Positions 45,043-54,115 of a DNA stretch of 64,000 nucleotides are shown here, piece after piece (the stretch's first letter is position 1; every line of letters starts with the position of its first letter). This DNA is from Aquisalimonas sp. 2447 (GTDB taxonomy: Bacteria; Pseudomonadota; Gammaproteobacteria; Nitrococcales; Aquisalimonadaceae). The stretch lies in assembly GCF_012044895.1 (NCBI RefSeq), contig NZ_CP050695.1, positions 3,750,501-3,814,500 of the forward strand, in the 5' to 3' direction. The translations under genes and the position numbers were made by a program. Under the pieces are notes generated by a model. It did not search any database and had not been told where the DNA came from. It was given only the letters and a program-made list of their open reading frames with translations.

Positions 45043-46167
45043 ATGCGCTCCCCTGGCGCGTTCCGGGCAGCCCTGCTCGGCTGTTTCCTGTTGCTCACGG
45101 CGGTGGTGGTCACGGTCACCTGGCTGTTCGTGAGCAACGCCGGCAAGCACATGGGGGCGGATTACACCGCCTTCGCCAGCAACCTCGTACGCGGCCAGTA
45201 CGAGACGGCGCTGCTCAGGCGCTCCACCGAAGCGTTTCTCGATCACCCCAATGCGTTTCACCAGGAACGGATCCTCCGCACCCTGGATACCATCCGCAGC
45301 CGCGAGGGCACCACCCGCGGCAACCTGGAGCGGCGGGAGCTGGACCAGGAGCGGTATGAGGACATTCTGGCCGAGTTCGATCATGTCAACGAGCTGCTCC
45401 CCGAACTGCGCCAGCTCACTGAGGAAGCCCTCGCCGACCCCGATCGGCACGACGAGCTGGAGCTGGTGGCCATGGAGGTGGAAGACACCCTCGCCTTCAT
45501 CTACAGCCAGCTGCACGCCCTGAACCACGACGCCTCCGGACAGCACCTGCAACTGACGCGCTGGCTTTCGGCAACGGTAATCGGTCTGGCGGCCCTGGTC
45601 CTGGTGGTGATCGCCGGCCTGCTGTGGACCATGGACAAGGTGGTGCGTCAGCGCGCGGCGCTGGAACGGCTGACGGTGACCGACACCCTCACCAATCTGC
45701 CCAATCGCCGCGCGCTGCTCCAGCGCGTGGACGACGCCCTGGCACATGCCGAACGGGCCCGGGAACCGGTGAGCCTGGCGCTGATCGACATCGACTACTT
45801 CAAGGCCATTAACGACGCCCATGGCCATCCGGCGGGCGACGTCGTACTGCGACATTTCGCCGCACAGTTGCGGGACCTGGTCCGGCGCAGTGACACCGTG
45901 GCCCGCCTGGGCGGGGAGGAGTTCGGGCTGCTCATGCCGGACACCGACGAGCGCGGTGCCCGCGAGCTATGCGAACGCATCCGGCGACGGGTCGCGGAGA
46001 CACCCCTGCCACTGCCCGGCGCCGGTCAGGCGCTCACTGTCAGCATCGGCCTGGCCGCGGTTGGCCCGGGAGAGGCGGCGAGCTTCAACACACTTTATGT
46101 GCGCGCCGACCAGGCCCTTTACGAGGGCAAGCATGGCGGGCGGGATCAGGTGGTGACTCGGAGCTGA
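45043..46167 (+). CDS. Membrane diguanylate cyclase with periplasmic sensor
   Basis: A 374-residue c-di-GMP synthase. Two membrane helices (about 8-30 and 178-200) enclose a helical periplasmic domain of about 145 residues; the cytoplasmic GGDEF domain (about 215-370) has LTNLPNRRALL, LIDIDYFKAINDAHGH and GGEEF, with an inhibitory RxxD (RRSD) five residues upstream. Active enzyme is expected. It abuts the preceding exported molybdopterin-fold-like gene, whose product may bind the sensor domain. The transcript probably ends in the repeat hairpin just downstream. Confidence 0.92.
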   Translation: MRSPGAFRAALLGCFLLLTAVVVTVTWLFVSNAGKHMGADYTAFASNLVRGQYETALLRRSTEAFLDHPNAFHQERILRTLDTIRSREGTTRGNLERRELDQERYEDILAEFDHVNELLPELRQLTEEALADPDRHDELELVAMEVEDTLAFIYSQLHALNHDASGQHLQLTRWLSATVIGLAALVLVVIAGLLWTMDKVVRQRAALERLTVTDTLTNLPNRRALLQRVDDALAHAERAREPVSLALIDIDYFKAINDAHGHPAGDVVLRHFAAQLRDLVRRSDTVARLGGEEFGLLMPDTDERGARELCERIRRRVAETPLPLPGAGQALTVSIGLAAVGPGEAASFNTLYVRADQALYEGKHGGRDQVVTRS

Positions 46168-46180
46168 AGGTGGATGATCA

Positions 46181-46279
46181 AAGCCCGTCATGGTGGACCT
46201 TCAGGTCCACCATCGCGGGCTTTAGCGAGCCATCTTGGCAGGCATGTCGGAAGAAGGCGGACCTGAAGGTCCGCCCTAC
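46181..46279. repeat. Inverted pair of palindromic repeats (REPIN-like), copy 3
   Basis: Left unit GGTGGACC-TTCA-GGTCCACC (46192-46211) is enlarged by outer arms AAGCCCG (46181-46187) and CGGGCTT (46216-46222); right unit GGCGGACC-TGAA-GGTCCGCC then CTAC is at 46256-46279. The pair fills the gap between the convergent cyclase and small membrane protein genes and can act as a two-way terminator. Confidence 0.85.
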
Positions 46280-46282
46280 GAC

Positions 46283-46480
46283 CTACGGCTTCTGGCGGGT
46301 CAGGCGCAGGATGCCGGCCAGGGCGATGAACATGCCAACGAAGAGCGTGGCGTAGGCGCCCATGGAGAGGAACAGGCTGGCCGGCAGGGCGTCGGCAACC
46401 ATGGCCAGGAGAACCGCCAGCGCGGCCAGCGCCAGGGCGGTGCCCAGCAACAGTCGCAGGATACCCCCGAACACGAACAC
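46283..46480 (-). CDS. Small two-helix membrane protein
   Basis: A 65-residue protein with two membrane helices (LRLLLGTALALAALAVLLAMVADAL and LFLSMGAYATLFVGMFIALAGILRL). It starts with GTG 46480, 3 nt after the ABC ATPase gene stops, with GGGGG just upstream, so it may be the last gene of the transporter operon. No family recognised. Function with the transporter is only suggested by position. Confidence 0.55.
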   Translation of the reverse strand: MFVFGGILRLLLGTALALAALAVLLAMVADALPASLFLSMGAYATLFVGMFIALAGILRLTRQKP

Positions 46481-46483
46481 CCC

Positions 46484-47485
46484 CTACCGGTGCAGCCAGC
46501 AGGCGGAGTAATGCTGCCGCCGCGGCTCCAGCAGGCCCGGGTCGTGCACATCGCAGGTGCCACTCATGAACTGCGGGCAACGGGGATGGAAGCGGCAGCC
46601 CGCCGGCGGGTGCAACAGGCTGGGCGGCTCACCACTGGGCACATCCCGCATCTGCTGCGCGTTGGCCGCGTCCACATCGGCGATGGCCGCCAGCAACGAC
46701 TGGGTGTAGGGGTGCTGGGGATGCGCCAGCAGCTCGTCCACCTGGGCCTGCTCGACAATGCGCCCGGCGTACATGACAAAAATCCGGTCGGCGAAATGGC
46801 GCACGGTGGAGAGGTCATGGGTGATGAAGGCGAGCGTCAGCTCGCGCTCCGTCTGAATGCGCCGCAGGAGATTGAGGATCTCCACCCGCACCGAGGCGTC
46901 CAGCATGGAGACCGGCTCGTCGGCGATGATCATGGACGGTTCGAGCACCAGGGCGCGGGCAATCACCACCCGCTGCTGCTGACCGCCGCTCAGCATGTGC
47001 GGGAACTTGTTGAGAATGGTCTCCGCCGGCCCAAGCCGCACCTCGTCCAGCACCTGGCGGATGCGCCGCTCGCGCTCGCCGGCATCGGTGACGCCGTGCA
47101 CTTTCAGCGGCTCGCCCAGCAACCGGCGCACATCCATGAACGGCGGCAACGCACCGTACGGGTCCTGCTGCACATAGCCGACACTGGCGCGGTACCACTG
47201 CATATCCTTACCTTTGAGGCCTTGCAGCCGATGGCCCTGGAAGGTGACTTCACCGCCGGTGGGCCGGTGCAGGCCCAGCAGCGTGCGGGCCAGGGAGCTC
47301 TTGCCGCAGCCGGACTCGCCCACGAACGCCACTGACTCGCCCCGCGCCAATTCGAAGCTCACGCCGTCCACGGCGCGCACCGATCCCACCCGCAGGAACC
47401 CCCACTGGCGCAGCTCGAACCAGGTCTGGAGATCGCGGACGGACAGCAGTGGCCGGCTATCGGTCTGCGGTTGCGCTGCGCTCAT
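46484..47485 (-). CDS. Peptide-type ABC transporter ATPase (DppF/OppF family)
   Basis: One of two ATPases of a peptide/oligopeptide-type importer. The 333 residues include Walker A GESGCGKSSLARTL, the ABC signature LSGGQQQRVVIARAL, Walker B with IIADEPVSMLD, and the C-terminal oligopeptide/dipeptide extension with its Cys cluster (CRFHPRCPQFM, CDVHDPG), which in this group holds an iron-sulfur cluster. It overlaps the next ATPase gene by 4 nt. Note SM for the usual SA after the Walker B Asp-Glu-Pro. Confidence 0.93.
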   Translation of the reverse strand: MSAAQPQTDSRPLLSVRDLQTWFELRQWGFLRVGSVRAVDGVSFELARGESVAFVGESGCGKSSLARTLLGLHRPTGGEVTFQGHRLQGLKGKDMQWYRASVGYVQQDPYGALPPFMDVRRLLGEPLKVHGVTDAGERERRIRQVLDEVRLGPAETILNKFPHMLSGGQQQRVVIARALVLEPSMIIADEPVSMLDASVRVEILNLLRRIQTERELTLAFITHDLSTVRHFADRIFVMYAGRIVEQAQVDELLAHPQHPYTQSLLAAIADVDAANAQQMRDVPSGEPPSLLHPPAGCRFHPRCPQFMSGTCDVHDPGLLEPRRQHYSACWLHR

Positions 47486-48474
47486 CGGTTGCCTCCTCCG
47501 GCTGCCTGACTGCCCCGGGCGTGGAGCCAGCAGCGCACCGAATGCCGGTCACCCACGCGAATGGGTTCCGGGTCCCGGGCGCAGCGATCGAAACGCTGCG
47601 GGCAGCGGTCGGCAAACCGGCAGCCCCCAGGCAGATCCATGAGATCCGGGGGCTGGCCGGGGATATGCGTCGGCTCCTCCCGCTGGCGCAGCCGCGGCAC
47701 ACTGGCCATGAGCATCTGCGAATAGGGGTGGGCCGGGTCATGGAAGAACTCGTTCGCGTCGGCCACTTCCACCACCTGACCGGCATACATCAGCGCCACC
47801 CGGTCGGCGATCTCGCTGGAGGTGGCGACGTCATGGGTGATGAGCATGAAACTCGTACCCTGCTCGCGCTTGATGCGCTTGAGCACATTCATGATGCTGG
47901 CCTGGGTGAGCACGTCCAGCGCGGAGGTGGGCTCGTCGAGGATCACCAGCTCCGGCTCGGTGACCAGCGCCATGGCCAGCACCACCCGCTGGCGCATGCC
48001 GCCGGAGAGCTCGAAGGGGTAGCGCTGCAGGAAGTCGGTGGACACGCCCACCTGCTCGAAGGTCTGCGCCACGCGCTCCAGGGCACGCTGGCGCGACCAG
48101 CCCAGGTGCACACGCAACGGCTCGGCCACCTGCTCGCCCACCCGCACCACCGGGTTCAGGGAATTCATGGCGGCCTGCATGACCATGGACACCCGCGTCC
48201 ACTGCACGTCGCGGCGGAAGGCCTCCTCACTCAGGCGCATGATGTCCGTGTCGCCCAGCATCACCTGGCCGGAGAAGCGGTGAACGTTGCGCGGCAGCAG
48301 CCGCAGCAGCGCCTTGGCCAGGGAGCTCTTACCACAGCCGGACTCCCCCAGCACCACCAGCGCCTCGTTGGCGCGAATGTCGAAACTCACACCATCCACG
48401 GCCTGAGCCACGCCGCGCCGGGTCTGGTAGGCCAGGCGCAGGTCGTTCACGCTGAGCAGGGGCTTCTGCACCAT
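47482..48474 (-). CDS. Peptide-type ABC transporter ATPase (DppD/OppD family)
   Basis: The partner ATPase, 330 residues: Walker A GESGCGKSSLAKALL, signature LSGGMRQRVVLAMAL, Walker B VILDEPTSALD, and the C-terminal extension with CRFADRCPQRFDRC. Together with the DppF-like chain it energises transport at the cytoplasmic face. The permease gene upstream stops 2 nt before its start and its own end overlaps the DppF-like gene, so the operon is translated as a unit. Confidence 0.93.
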   Translation of the reverse strand: MVQKPLLSVNDLRLAYQTRRGVAQAVDGVSFDIRANEALVVLGESGCGKSSLAKALLRLLPRNVHRFSGQVMLGDTDIMRLSEEAFRRDVQWTRVSMVMQAAMNSLNPVVRVGEQVAEPLRVHLGWSRQRALERVAQTFEQVGVSTDFLQRYPFELSGGMRQRVVLAMALVTEPELVILDEPTSALDVLTQASIMNVLKRIKREQGTSFMLITHDVATSSEIADRVALMYAGQVVEVADANEFFHDPAHPYSQMLMASVPRLRQREEPTHIPGQPPDLMDLPGGCRFADRCPQRFDRCARDPEPIRVGDRHSVRCWLHARGSQAAGGGNR

Positions 48475-48476
48475 GG

Positions 48477-49808
48477 TTACTGCGTCCTCAGCCGCGGATT
48501 GAAGACACGGTCCAGGGCGAAGCCGAGCATGGCAAAGCCCAGACCGGTGAGCATGAGCAGCAGCGCCGGCGATACCACCCAGTAGTAGAAGCCGTTGTAG
48601 AGCGCGCTCTGCACCTGGGCGTCATTAAGCACCTTGCCCCACGTGGGCAGGATCGGGTCGCCCAGCCCCAGCACCGCCAGGGATGCCTCCAGGAACACGT
48701 AGGTGGGGATCAGGGTGACGAAGGTCGGGATCAGCACCGGCAGAATGCGCGGGATCATGTAGCGCATGATGATGCGCGTGTTGCTGGCGCCGTAGGCCCG
48801 TGCCGCCTCGATGTACGGTGCCTGGCGGATGGGCAGCAGCATGGCGCGGTACATCTTGATACCGGCGCTGAAGATGCCCAGCGCGATCACCACTCCCAGC
48901 ATCAGCCAGATGCTGGTGGAGTACAGCGTCCCCACCATGACAAGGATGGGCAGCAGCGGCAGAATGATGTTCACCTCGGTGAGCCGCTGGATGGTGGCGT
49001 CCACCAGGCCGCCGAACCACACCCCGGTGGCGGCGATCACCAGTGTGGTAATGGTGGTGCCCACCGCCGCCAGAAGCCCGAAGGCCAGCGCCACCGGCGT
49101 TCCCCAAAGCAGCGCTACCATGAGATCCCGCCGCTGGTGGTCGGTGCCGGCGATGCCGTGGACGCGGCCGTAGACCACCAGGTCCGCCTCCAGCGAGGCA
49201 TCCTCGCCGAAGAGAATCGCATCCACCACCAGGCGGTACTCACCGGGGACGGCGCGAGGGTCATCGGCAGTGGGGTCATCGGCCAGCAGGGCGATGTGCG
49301 GCGGCGCGCCCAGGCGGCCCTCCAGGGCCCTGTTCTGGGAGATGGACACCCGATCCTGCTGGGCCACGCGGCGGCCACCCAGGGGGATGGTGTCGCCATC
49401 GGGGGTTTGCCAGCTCAGGCGCACGAAGGCCTCGCGCTCCGTGTCCCTGGTCTCCAGGAACAGGTTGATCTCGCTGGGGAACTCGCCGTATGGGTAGTCG
49501 AAGGCCAGCGGCATGCGCACCTGGCGCCCGCCCTCGAACGGGGCGTCACGCACCGGTGCCTCGGCGCCGCTGACGGTGATGGTCTCGGGCTTGTCACCGC
49601 CCATCAGCCGGTCGGCCCACACAGGGCCGGCGTTCACCGGATGCTTGTTCCATTCGTCGCCGCCACGCCACAGCTCCAGGGCCTGGCTGTAGGGGATGGC
49701 AATCACCGTGTAGATGGACAGCGCCACCAGGAACACGATCAGCGCCATGCCACCCATGGCGGAGGGATACTGTCGCAGCTCCCGCAGACCTTCCAGCCAG
49801 CGCCTCAT
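48477..49808 (-). CDS. Peptide-type ABC permease (DppC/OppC family) with large extracytoplasmic insert
   Basis: The C-type permease, 443 residues against about 300 in Dpp/Opp. After the first helix (about 20-40) an added extracytoplasmic domain of about 185 residues, beta-rich (VRMPLAFDYPYGEFPSEINLFLETRD, REAFVRLSWQTPDGDTIPLGG), precedes the usual permease core with five helices and the EAA loop (APYIEAARAYGASNTRIIMRYMIPRI). Overlaps its permease partner by 4 nt. The insert may dock the outsized binding protein of this operon. A similar arrangement is known in some archaeal-like peptide transporters; that comparison is from memory. Confidence 0.88.
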   Translation of the reverse strand: MRRWLEGLRELRQYPSAMGGMALIVFLVALSIYTVIAIPYSQALELWRGGDEWNKHPVNAGPVWADRLMGGDKPETITVSGAEAPVRDAPFEGGRQVRMPLAFDYPYGEFPSEINLFLETRDTEREAFVRLSWQTPDGDTIPLGGRRVAQQDRVSISQNRALEGRLGAPPHIALLADDPTADDPRAVPGEYRLVVDAILFGEDASLEADLVVYGRVHGIAGTDHQRRDLMVALLWGTPVALAFGLLAAVGTTITTLVIAATGVWFGGLVDATIQRLTEVNIILPLLPILVMVGTLYSTSIWLMLGVVIALGIFSAGIKMYRAMLLPIRQAPYIEAARAYGASNTRIIMRYMIPRILPVLIPTFVTLIPTYVFLEASLAVLGLGDPILPTWGKVLNDAQVQSALYNGFYYWVVSPALLLMLTGLGFAMLGFALDRVFNPRLRTQ

Positions 49809-50917
49809 CGGTTATCCCCCTCGATGCCCACCCGCACCCGCGGGTCGAGAATGGCGTAGAGGATGTCCAGCAGGAACACGGTCACCGCCAGCAGGTAGGC
49901 AAAGATCACCACCGAGCCGATGATCACGGGGGTGTCCCGGTGGCCGATGGCCTGGAACAGCAGCGTGCCCAGGCCCGGCCAGTTGAACACCTGCTCCAGG
50001 ATGATGGCGCCGCTCCACAGGCCGATGAGCATGAGCGCGAAGCTGGTGATGATGGGCGACAGGGTCGGTCGCAGGATATAGCGTCGCTCGATCAGTCCCG
50101 AGGGCAACCCCTTGGCACGGGCCATCTCCACGTAGTCCTCGCTGGAGTGGATCAGGAAGAACGTGCGCCAGGAGTAGATGGAGATGAAGATGGACGACAC
50201 GAACATCGCCAGCACCGGCAGGATCATGTGCTCCATGACGCTGAGCGCGTACGCCCAGCGACTCTCCGGCGGCGGGATCTCTACCATCCCCCCCGGTGGC
50301 AATACCGGGATCAGGAAGGCGAAGATCAGGATCAGGAAAATACCGTAGAACCACCCGGGGGCCGCGGAACTCGGCGCCAGGGCGATCACGGAGCGATCGG
50401 TGGCGCTGCCGTAGCGGCGCGACAGCCACAGGGCCGCCCACACCGAGACGAAGAACACCAGCAGGTTGGCGGTGCCGAACAGCAGCAGCGTCGCCGGCAG
50501 GCGCTCGACGATGATCCAGTACACGTCGCGGGCGCCGCGGTCGCTGTGCATCTCCTCGGCGCGGCCCAGGTCCAGCACCATGGCCTGCTGCAGGTAGTCG
50601 ACACTCCTTAGCAGGAAAGGCTCGTCCAGGCGCCGGCGCTCCACCTCCCGCTGCACCTGGGTTTCGATGAGTTCGTTGCGCTCCTCCGACGGAAGATCGA
50701 AAAACGCGGGATCGGCGCGCACCTGCTCGGCGACGTTGGACCGGATCTGGATCTTGCGCAGGTCATCCACTTCGCCGCCCATGTTGGCGATGAAAATGGT
50801 CAGATAGACGCCGATCATCACCGTCAACAGGAGCGCGATCAGGCGTTTGCCGGTGAACACGACAATGCGCCGCAGATCGCGGAGCCAGCCGGTGCGTGCC
50901 GGTGCGGTGACCGTCAA
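49805..50917 (-). CDS. Peptide-type ABC permease (DppB/OppB family)
   Basis: The B-type permease, 370 residues. The first helix (about 22-46) is followed by an extended extracytoplasmic part of about 100 residues (helical, EERNELIETQVQREVERRRLDE), then the usual transmembrane core with the EAA loop (SEDYVEMARAKGLPSGLIERRYILRPTLSP). Overlap of 4 nt with both neighbours shows translational coupling. Direction of transport (import) follows from the binding-protein gene at the head of the operon. Confidence 0.92.
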   Translation of the reverse strand: MTVTAPARTGWLRDLRRIVVFTGKRLIALLLTVMIGVYLTIFIANMGGEVDDLRKIQIRSNVAEQVRADPAFFDLPSEERNELIETQVQREVERRRLDEPFLLRSVDYLQQAMVLDLGRAEEMHSDRGARDVYWIIVERLPATLLLFGTANLLVFFVSVWAALWLSRRYGSATDRSVIALAPSSAAPGWFYGIFLILIFAFLIPVLPPGGMVEIPPPESRWAYALSVMEHMILPVLAMFVSSIFISIYSWRTFFLIHSSEDYVEMARAKGLPSGLIERRYILRPTLSPIITSFALMLIGLWSGAIILEQVFNWPGLGTLLFQAIGHRDTPVIIGSVVIFAYLLAVTVFLLDILYAILDPRVRVGIEGDNR

Positions 50918-53436
50918 AGTTCGTCCTCCAGCGTCGCGGTACCGGGCGGCACGGTGGCGAAGGCGTGGGAGGCGAAAGCCGGCAGCGCCACCTGGGAGGA
51001 CGTCACCGCCACCTCCAGGCTGTTGGCCCCGGTGCCCAGCTCGGCCACCTCGTCGGCGCTGAGGTCAACATCCCAGCGGCCGTCGCTGCCGGGACTCGCC
51101 GTACCGCGGTGACGGAGTCTGCCCTCGCCGTCAAACAGCAGGTACTGCACCTGCTCGATATCGCCGGCATCGTAAGGGGCCCCCTCGAAGGTCACTTCCA
51201 GGCGAAACCGCGCCTCCTCGCCCATCTGCACCATCATCGGCCCGTCAAGACTGACCTCCGGAATCCGAGGCCGGGAAAAGCGGAGCCATTTGTCGGCAGG
51301 ATCCGGGAAGTCCTCGTAACGCCGCAGGACCACGGTGCGCTCCACCGGATAAACGGCATGCAGGTAGAAGGGACCATCGCCGACCCAGAAGTGGTTGCGC
51401 TGCTCGTACCAGTCGCGCACCGCGGCGTAGCGCTCCCGCGGCTCGTCATCGCGCAGGTAATCCTCCAGCACCTGGGCGTAGGGAACGAAACCACTCTCCT
51501 CGGCAGTTCCCAGGCGCCGCTCCAGGACGTTGAGGCTGGGCCCGGCAATCATGCTCATCCAGTCCACTTCCATGCGATCGGCCTTGTCCGAGGAGAACGC
51601 CAGCTCGCCGCTACGCTCGGCAAGAATCCCCAGCGAAAGGGTATGCCATGGCTGCGCGGAAGGCGTGCGCTGGGCAACGATGGTCTCCGCATCCGGGTAG
51701 ATCTGATCGCTGTAGATCTCGATCTCCAGGGGGGCCGTGGAAATGATTCGCCAGCCCCGGAAGTGGCGCTGAAACACCTCGAACAGCGGAACATGGCTGG
51801 GGTCAAAAAGGCTGCTGCTCTCGTCGGCACGGGCAAACGTCAATATCCAGGGCAGCACGACATCCGCCACGGACACCTGCGAGCCATCATGCCAGCGCCG
51901 CTCCAGGTAGCCATCCTCGTAGCGGATGCGGGTCCGGGTGCGGGCCGTGATGCCGTCCTGATGCTTCTCGCCGGCGGTGATGAACCGCCCGCGCTCACCG
52001 TCCCAGTCGATCCAGGTATCCTCGGGAACCGTAATCTCGGATTCGCGCTCCAGCGTCAACCAATCGTGGGTGCGCTCCACCGGCACGTCGTCCTGCACCG
52101 TCACCTCCGCGCCGGCGATGCGCTGAGGCCAGTAAAGGCCGGTGAACGGGTCCGGCAGCACGGCGGTGTCGCTCAGCGAGCGGTTGATCATGGAATCGAA
52201 TAGCCAGTTGCTGCCAGCCACCGGGTTCCAGGGCTCGGTGAGCAGACTGGGCGCGGCGAACACGACCCGTCCGCCGACCCGATCCCGGAAACGCAGCGTG
52301 TAGGGCCACAGTCGCGAGCCGGCGATGCCGCCGGCCAGGTCCGCAGCCATTTCCACATTGGCGGCCCGGGGGATCAGGTTGGTCTGGTCCACCAACCAGA
52401 TGCGCGCCGAGTCCTTCATGGCCAGTTCCATGCCCCGGGCCATCATCTCCTGGCGCTCTTCGCGGGTCGTGTAATCCCGCCGTTGCAGACGCTCGGCAAT
52501 CTCATCGAGTTCCGGATCCGGGTCATAGGCCTGCCACAGCGGGTCGGGCCGCCCGCGGGGGGTGTAGTAGAAGCTGAAGTTGTCGGAGACGTCGCGGTTG
52601 ATGGTGGTCGAGATCCAGCTGCCAGTGTAGACGTGCCAGCGCCCCGCACCGGGGTCGCTGCCGATCCAGATACGCGAGGCCTCCTCGGCGGTGCGGTACT
52701 GCCGCTCAACCCGAAATCCTTCGTCTTCCAGCAGGTTGGCCACATAGTCGCCAACCCGCTTCCGCGCATCCTCGGAGCGGATCAGCACCCTGAGGCGGAC
52801 GGGCCGGCCCTCGAACACCCATTGCCCGTTGTCCAGCTCGGCACCGAGTTCGCGCATCTCCTCGCGGATGACCCGCCGCGCACGCTCGGGGTTGTGTCCG
52901 TACTCCAGCTCCAGGGCACGGGCGGTGTCGGCCATGCGCGCGTAGTCGGGAAAGGCGGTGTTCACCGGCAGGAAGCGCGGCACTGCCAGGCCGCCGTACA
53001 GTTCCTCGGCCACGTGACGCCGGTTCACCAGCCAGTTCATGGCCTCGCGAATGGCGCGCACGGCAAAGGGGTTGAGATCGCCGTTGGCAAACTCCGGGCC
53101 GGCGGGGTTCAGCGTCAGCTCCACCGAGGTGCCATAGGCTTCCTCGTAATCCGCCTTGCTGGAATCACGCAGGCGGTGGAACACCGTGGTGTTGGTAATG
53201 CCCTGGGCGAAGACGTGGTGCGTGCCACCCTCGATGAGCCCGGCCACCTTGCCAACATCCGTCTCCTGGGTGAACACCACCTCATCCACCAGGGCGCCCC
53301 GCCGGTCGCTCAGGTCCCCGGCTTCACGCCCGGATTGCGCCGCGCCCTCATCCGGCCCCGAGGGACCACTCCCCAGCACCGCCGCGAGAATCACGGCGAC
53401 GAGCAGGGCCACGGTGAGGAGCAGAAAGGTTCGCAT
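50914..53436 (-). CDS. ABC substrate-binding protein, family 5, apparently circularly permuted
   Basis: First gene of the operon: an 840-residue membrane-anchored binding protein (helix 4-22), far longer than OppA (about 540). Segments of the family-5 fold occur in swapped order. Residues about 50-385 match the second half of a normal protein (NPFAVRAIREAMNWLVNRRHV, normally mid-chain), while about 390-715 match the first half (EPWNPVAGSNWLFDSMINRSL, RRWHDGSQVSVADVVLPW, GDGPFYLHAVYPVERTVVLRRYEDF). A beta-sandwich of about 110 residues closes the chain. Start 53436 is chosen for the hydrophobic N-terminus; an in-frame start lies 30 nt upstream. Ligand unknown; peptides are the default guess. 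Confidence 0.8.
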   Translation of the reverse strand: MRTFLLLTVALLVAVILAAVLGSGPSGPDEGAAQSGREAGDLSDRRGALVDEVVFTQETDVGKVAGLIEGGTHHVFAQGITNTTVFHRLRDSSKADYEEAYGTSVELTLNPAGPEFANGDLNPFAVRAIREAMNWLVNRRHVAEELYGGLAVPRFLPVNTAFPDYARMADTARALELEYGHNPERARRVIREEMRELGAELDNGQWVFEGRPVRLRVLIRSEDARKRVGDYVANLLEDEGFRVERQYRTAEEASRIWIGSDPGAGRWHVYTGSWISTTINRDVSDNFSFYYTPRGRPDPLWQAYDPDPELDEIAERLQRRDYTTREERQEMMARGMELAMKDSARIWLVDQTNLIPRAANVEMAADLAGGIAGSRLWPYTLRFRDRVGGRVVFAAPSLLTEPWNPVAGSNWLFDSMINRSLSDTAVLPDPFTGLYWPQRIAGAEVTVQDDVPVERTHDWLTLERESEITVPEDTWIDWDGERGRFITAGEKHQDGITARTRTRIRYEDGYLERRWHDGSQVSVADVVLPWILTFARADESSSLFDPSHVPLFEVFQRHFRGWRIISTAPLEIEIYSDQIYPDAETIVAQRTPSAQPWHTLSLGILAERSGELAFSSDKADRMEVDWMSMIAGPSLNVLERRLGTAEESGFVPYAQVLEDYLRDDEPRERYAAVRDWYEQRNHFWVGDGPFYLHAVYPVERTVVLRRYEDFPDPADKWLRFSRPRIPEVSLDGPMMVQMGEEARFRLEVTFEGAPYDAGDIEQVQYLLFDGEGRLRHRGTASPGSDGRWDVDLSADEVAELGTGANSLEVAVTSSQVALPAFASHAFATVPPGTATLEDEL

Positions 53437-53585
53437 CAATGAATCGGATCCTGACAGGCGGAGCATCGTTCCGTTGAACCGGATGCGGACACATTATCCG
53501 CACGGCGGGTATGGCGTCCATGCCCGGCACGCCAGCCCCGGACAAGCATTGCGCAATTCCCGGTCCGCGATGGTATTCTAAGGCC

Positions 53586-54032
53586 ATGAGTGAACGAAGC
53601 CACGGTTTTCCACTGGAGCGGAATGATATCAAGGCGATGCTGGAGCGCTTCGGCATTCAGCCGACGCAGCAGCGCATTGATATCGCCCACCTGCTCTTCC
53701 AGCGCCCGCAGCACCTGTCTGCCGACCAGGTTCTGGCCCAGGTGAATGCGGCCTACGGGCACGTCTCCAAGGCAACGGTGTACAACACCCTGAACCTGTT
53801 CGTGCACAACCGGCTCATCAAGGAAGTGCTGATCGAACAGGATCGCACGCTGTACGACTCGAATACCTCTGACCACCATCACGTCTACAACCTGGACACC
53901 GGCGAACTGTCTGATATACCGGCCGGCCGACTGGCCATCCGCGGCGATCTGGGCCTGCCGGAAGATACCGAAGTCGAAGGGATGGACGTCGTAGTGCGGG
54001 TGCGCAGCCGTCAGGAACAGGCCAGGGGATAG
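53586..54032 (+). CDS. Irr-like Fur-family transcriptional regulator
   Basis: A 148-residue Fur-superfamily protein closer to rhizobial Irr than to Fur: FGIQPTQQRIDIAHLLFQRPQHLSADQVLAQV, SKATVYNTLNLFVHNRLIKEVLIEQDRTLYDSNTSDHHHVYNLDTGEL. It has the HHH metal/haem-binding site but none of the structural Cys pairs of Fur or Zur. Such proteins report iron or haem status or peroxide. It is immediately followed by a classical Fur gene. Start ATG 53586 is from the family N-terminus. Confidence 0.85.
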   Translation: MSERSHGFPLERNDIKAMLERFGIQPTQQRIDIAHLLFQRPQHLSADQVLAQVNAAYGHVSKATVYNTLNLFVHNRLIKEVLIEQDRTLYDSNTSDHHHVYNLDTGELSDIPAGRLAIRGDLGLPEDTEVEGMDVVVRVRSRQEQARG

Positions 54033-54073
54033 CCGACGTTTGCCGCCCTCTCGCCAAAGCGGCTCAAATCCTC

Positions 54074-54086
54074 TAGACTGAGTCTA
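54074..54086. promoter_or_regulatory. Inverted repeat before fur
   Basis: TAGACT-G-AGTCTA, two perfect 6-base arms, lies 30 bp before the fur ATG in the 83-bp gap between the two regulator genes. It does not look like the classical 19-bp Fur box, so it may be an operator for the Irr-like neighbour or part of the fur promoter. Confidence 0.45.
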
Positions 54087-54115
54087 ACTTGCATTGGGCG
54101 AGCCGGAGTCGGGTC

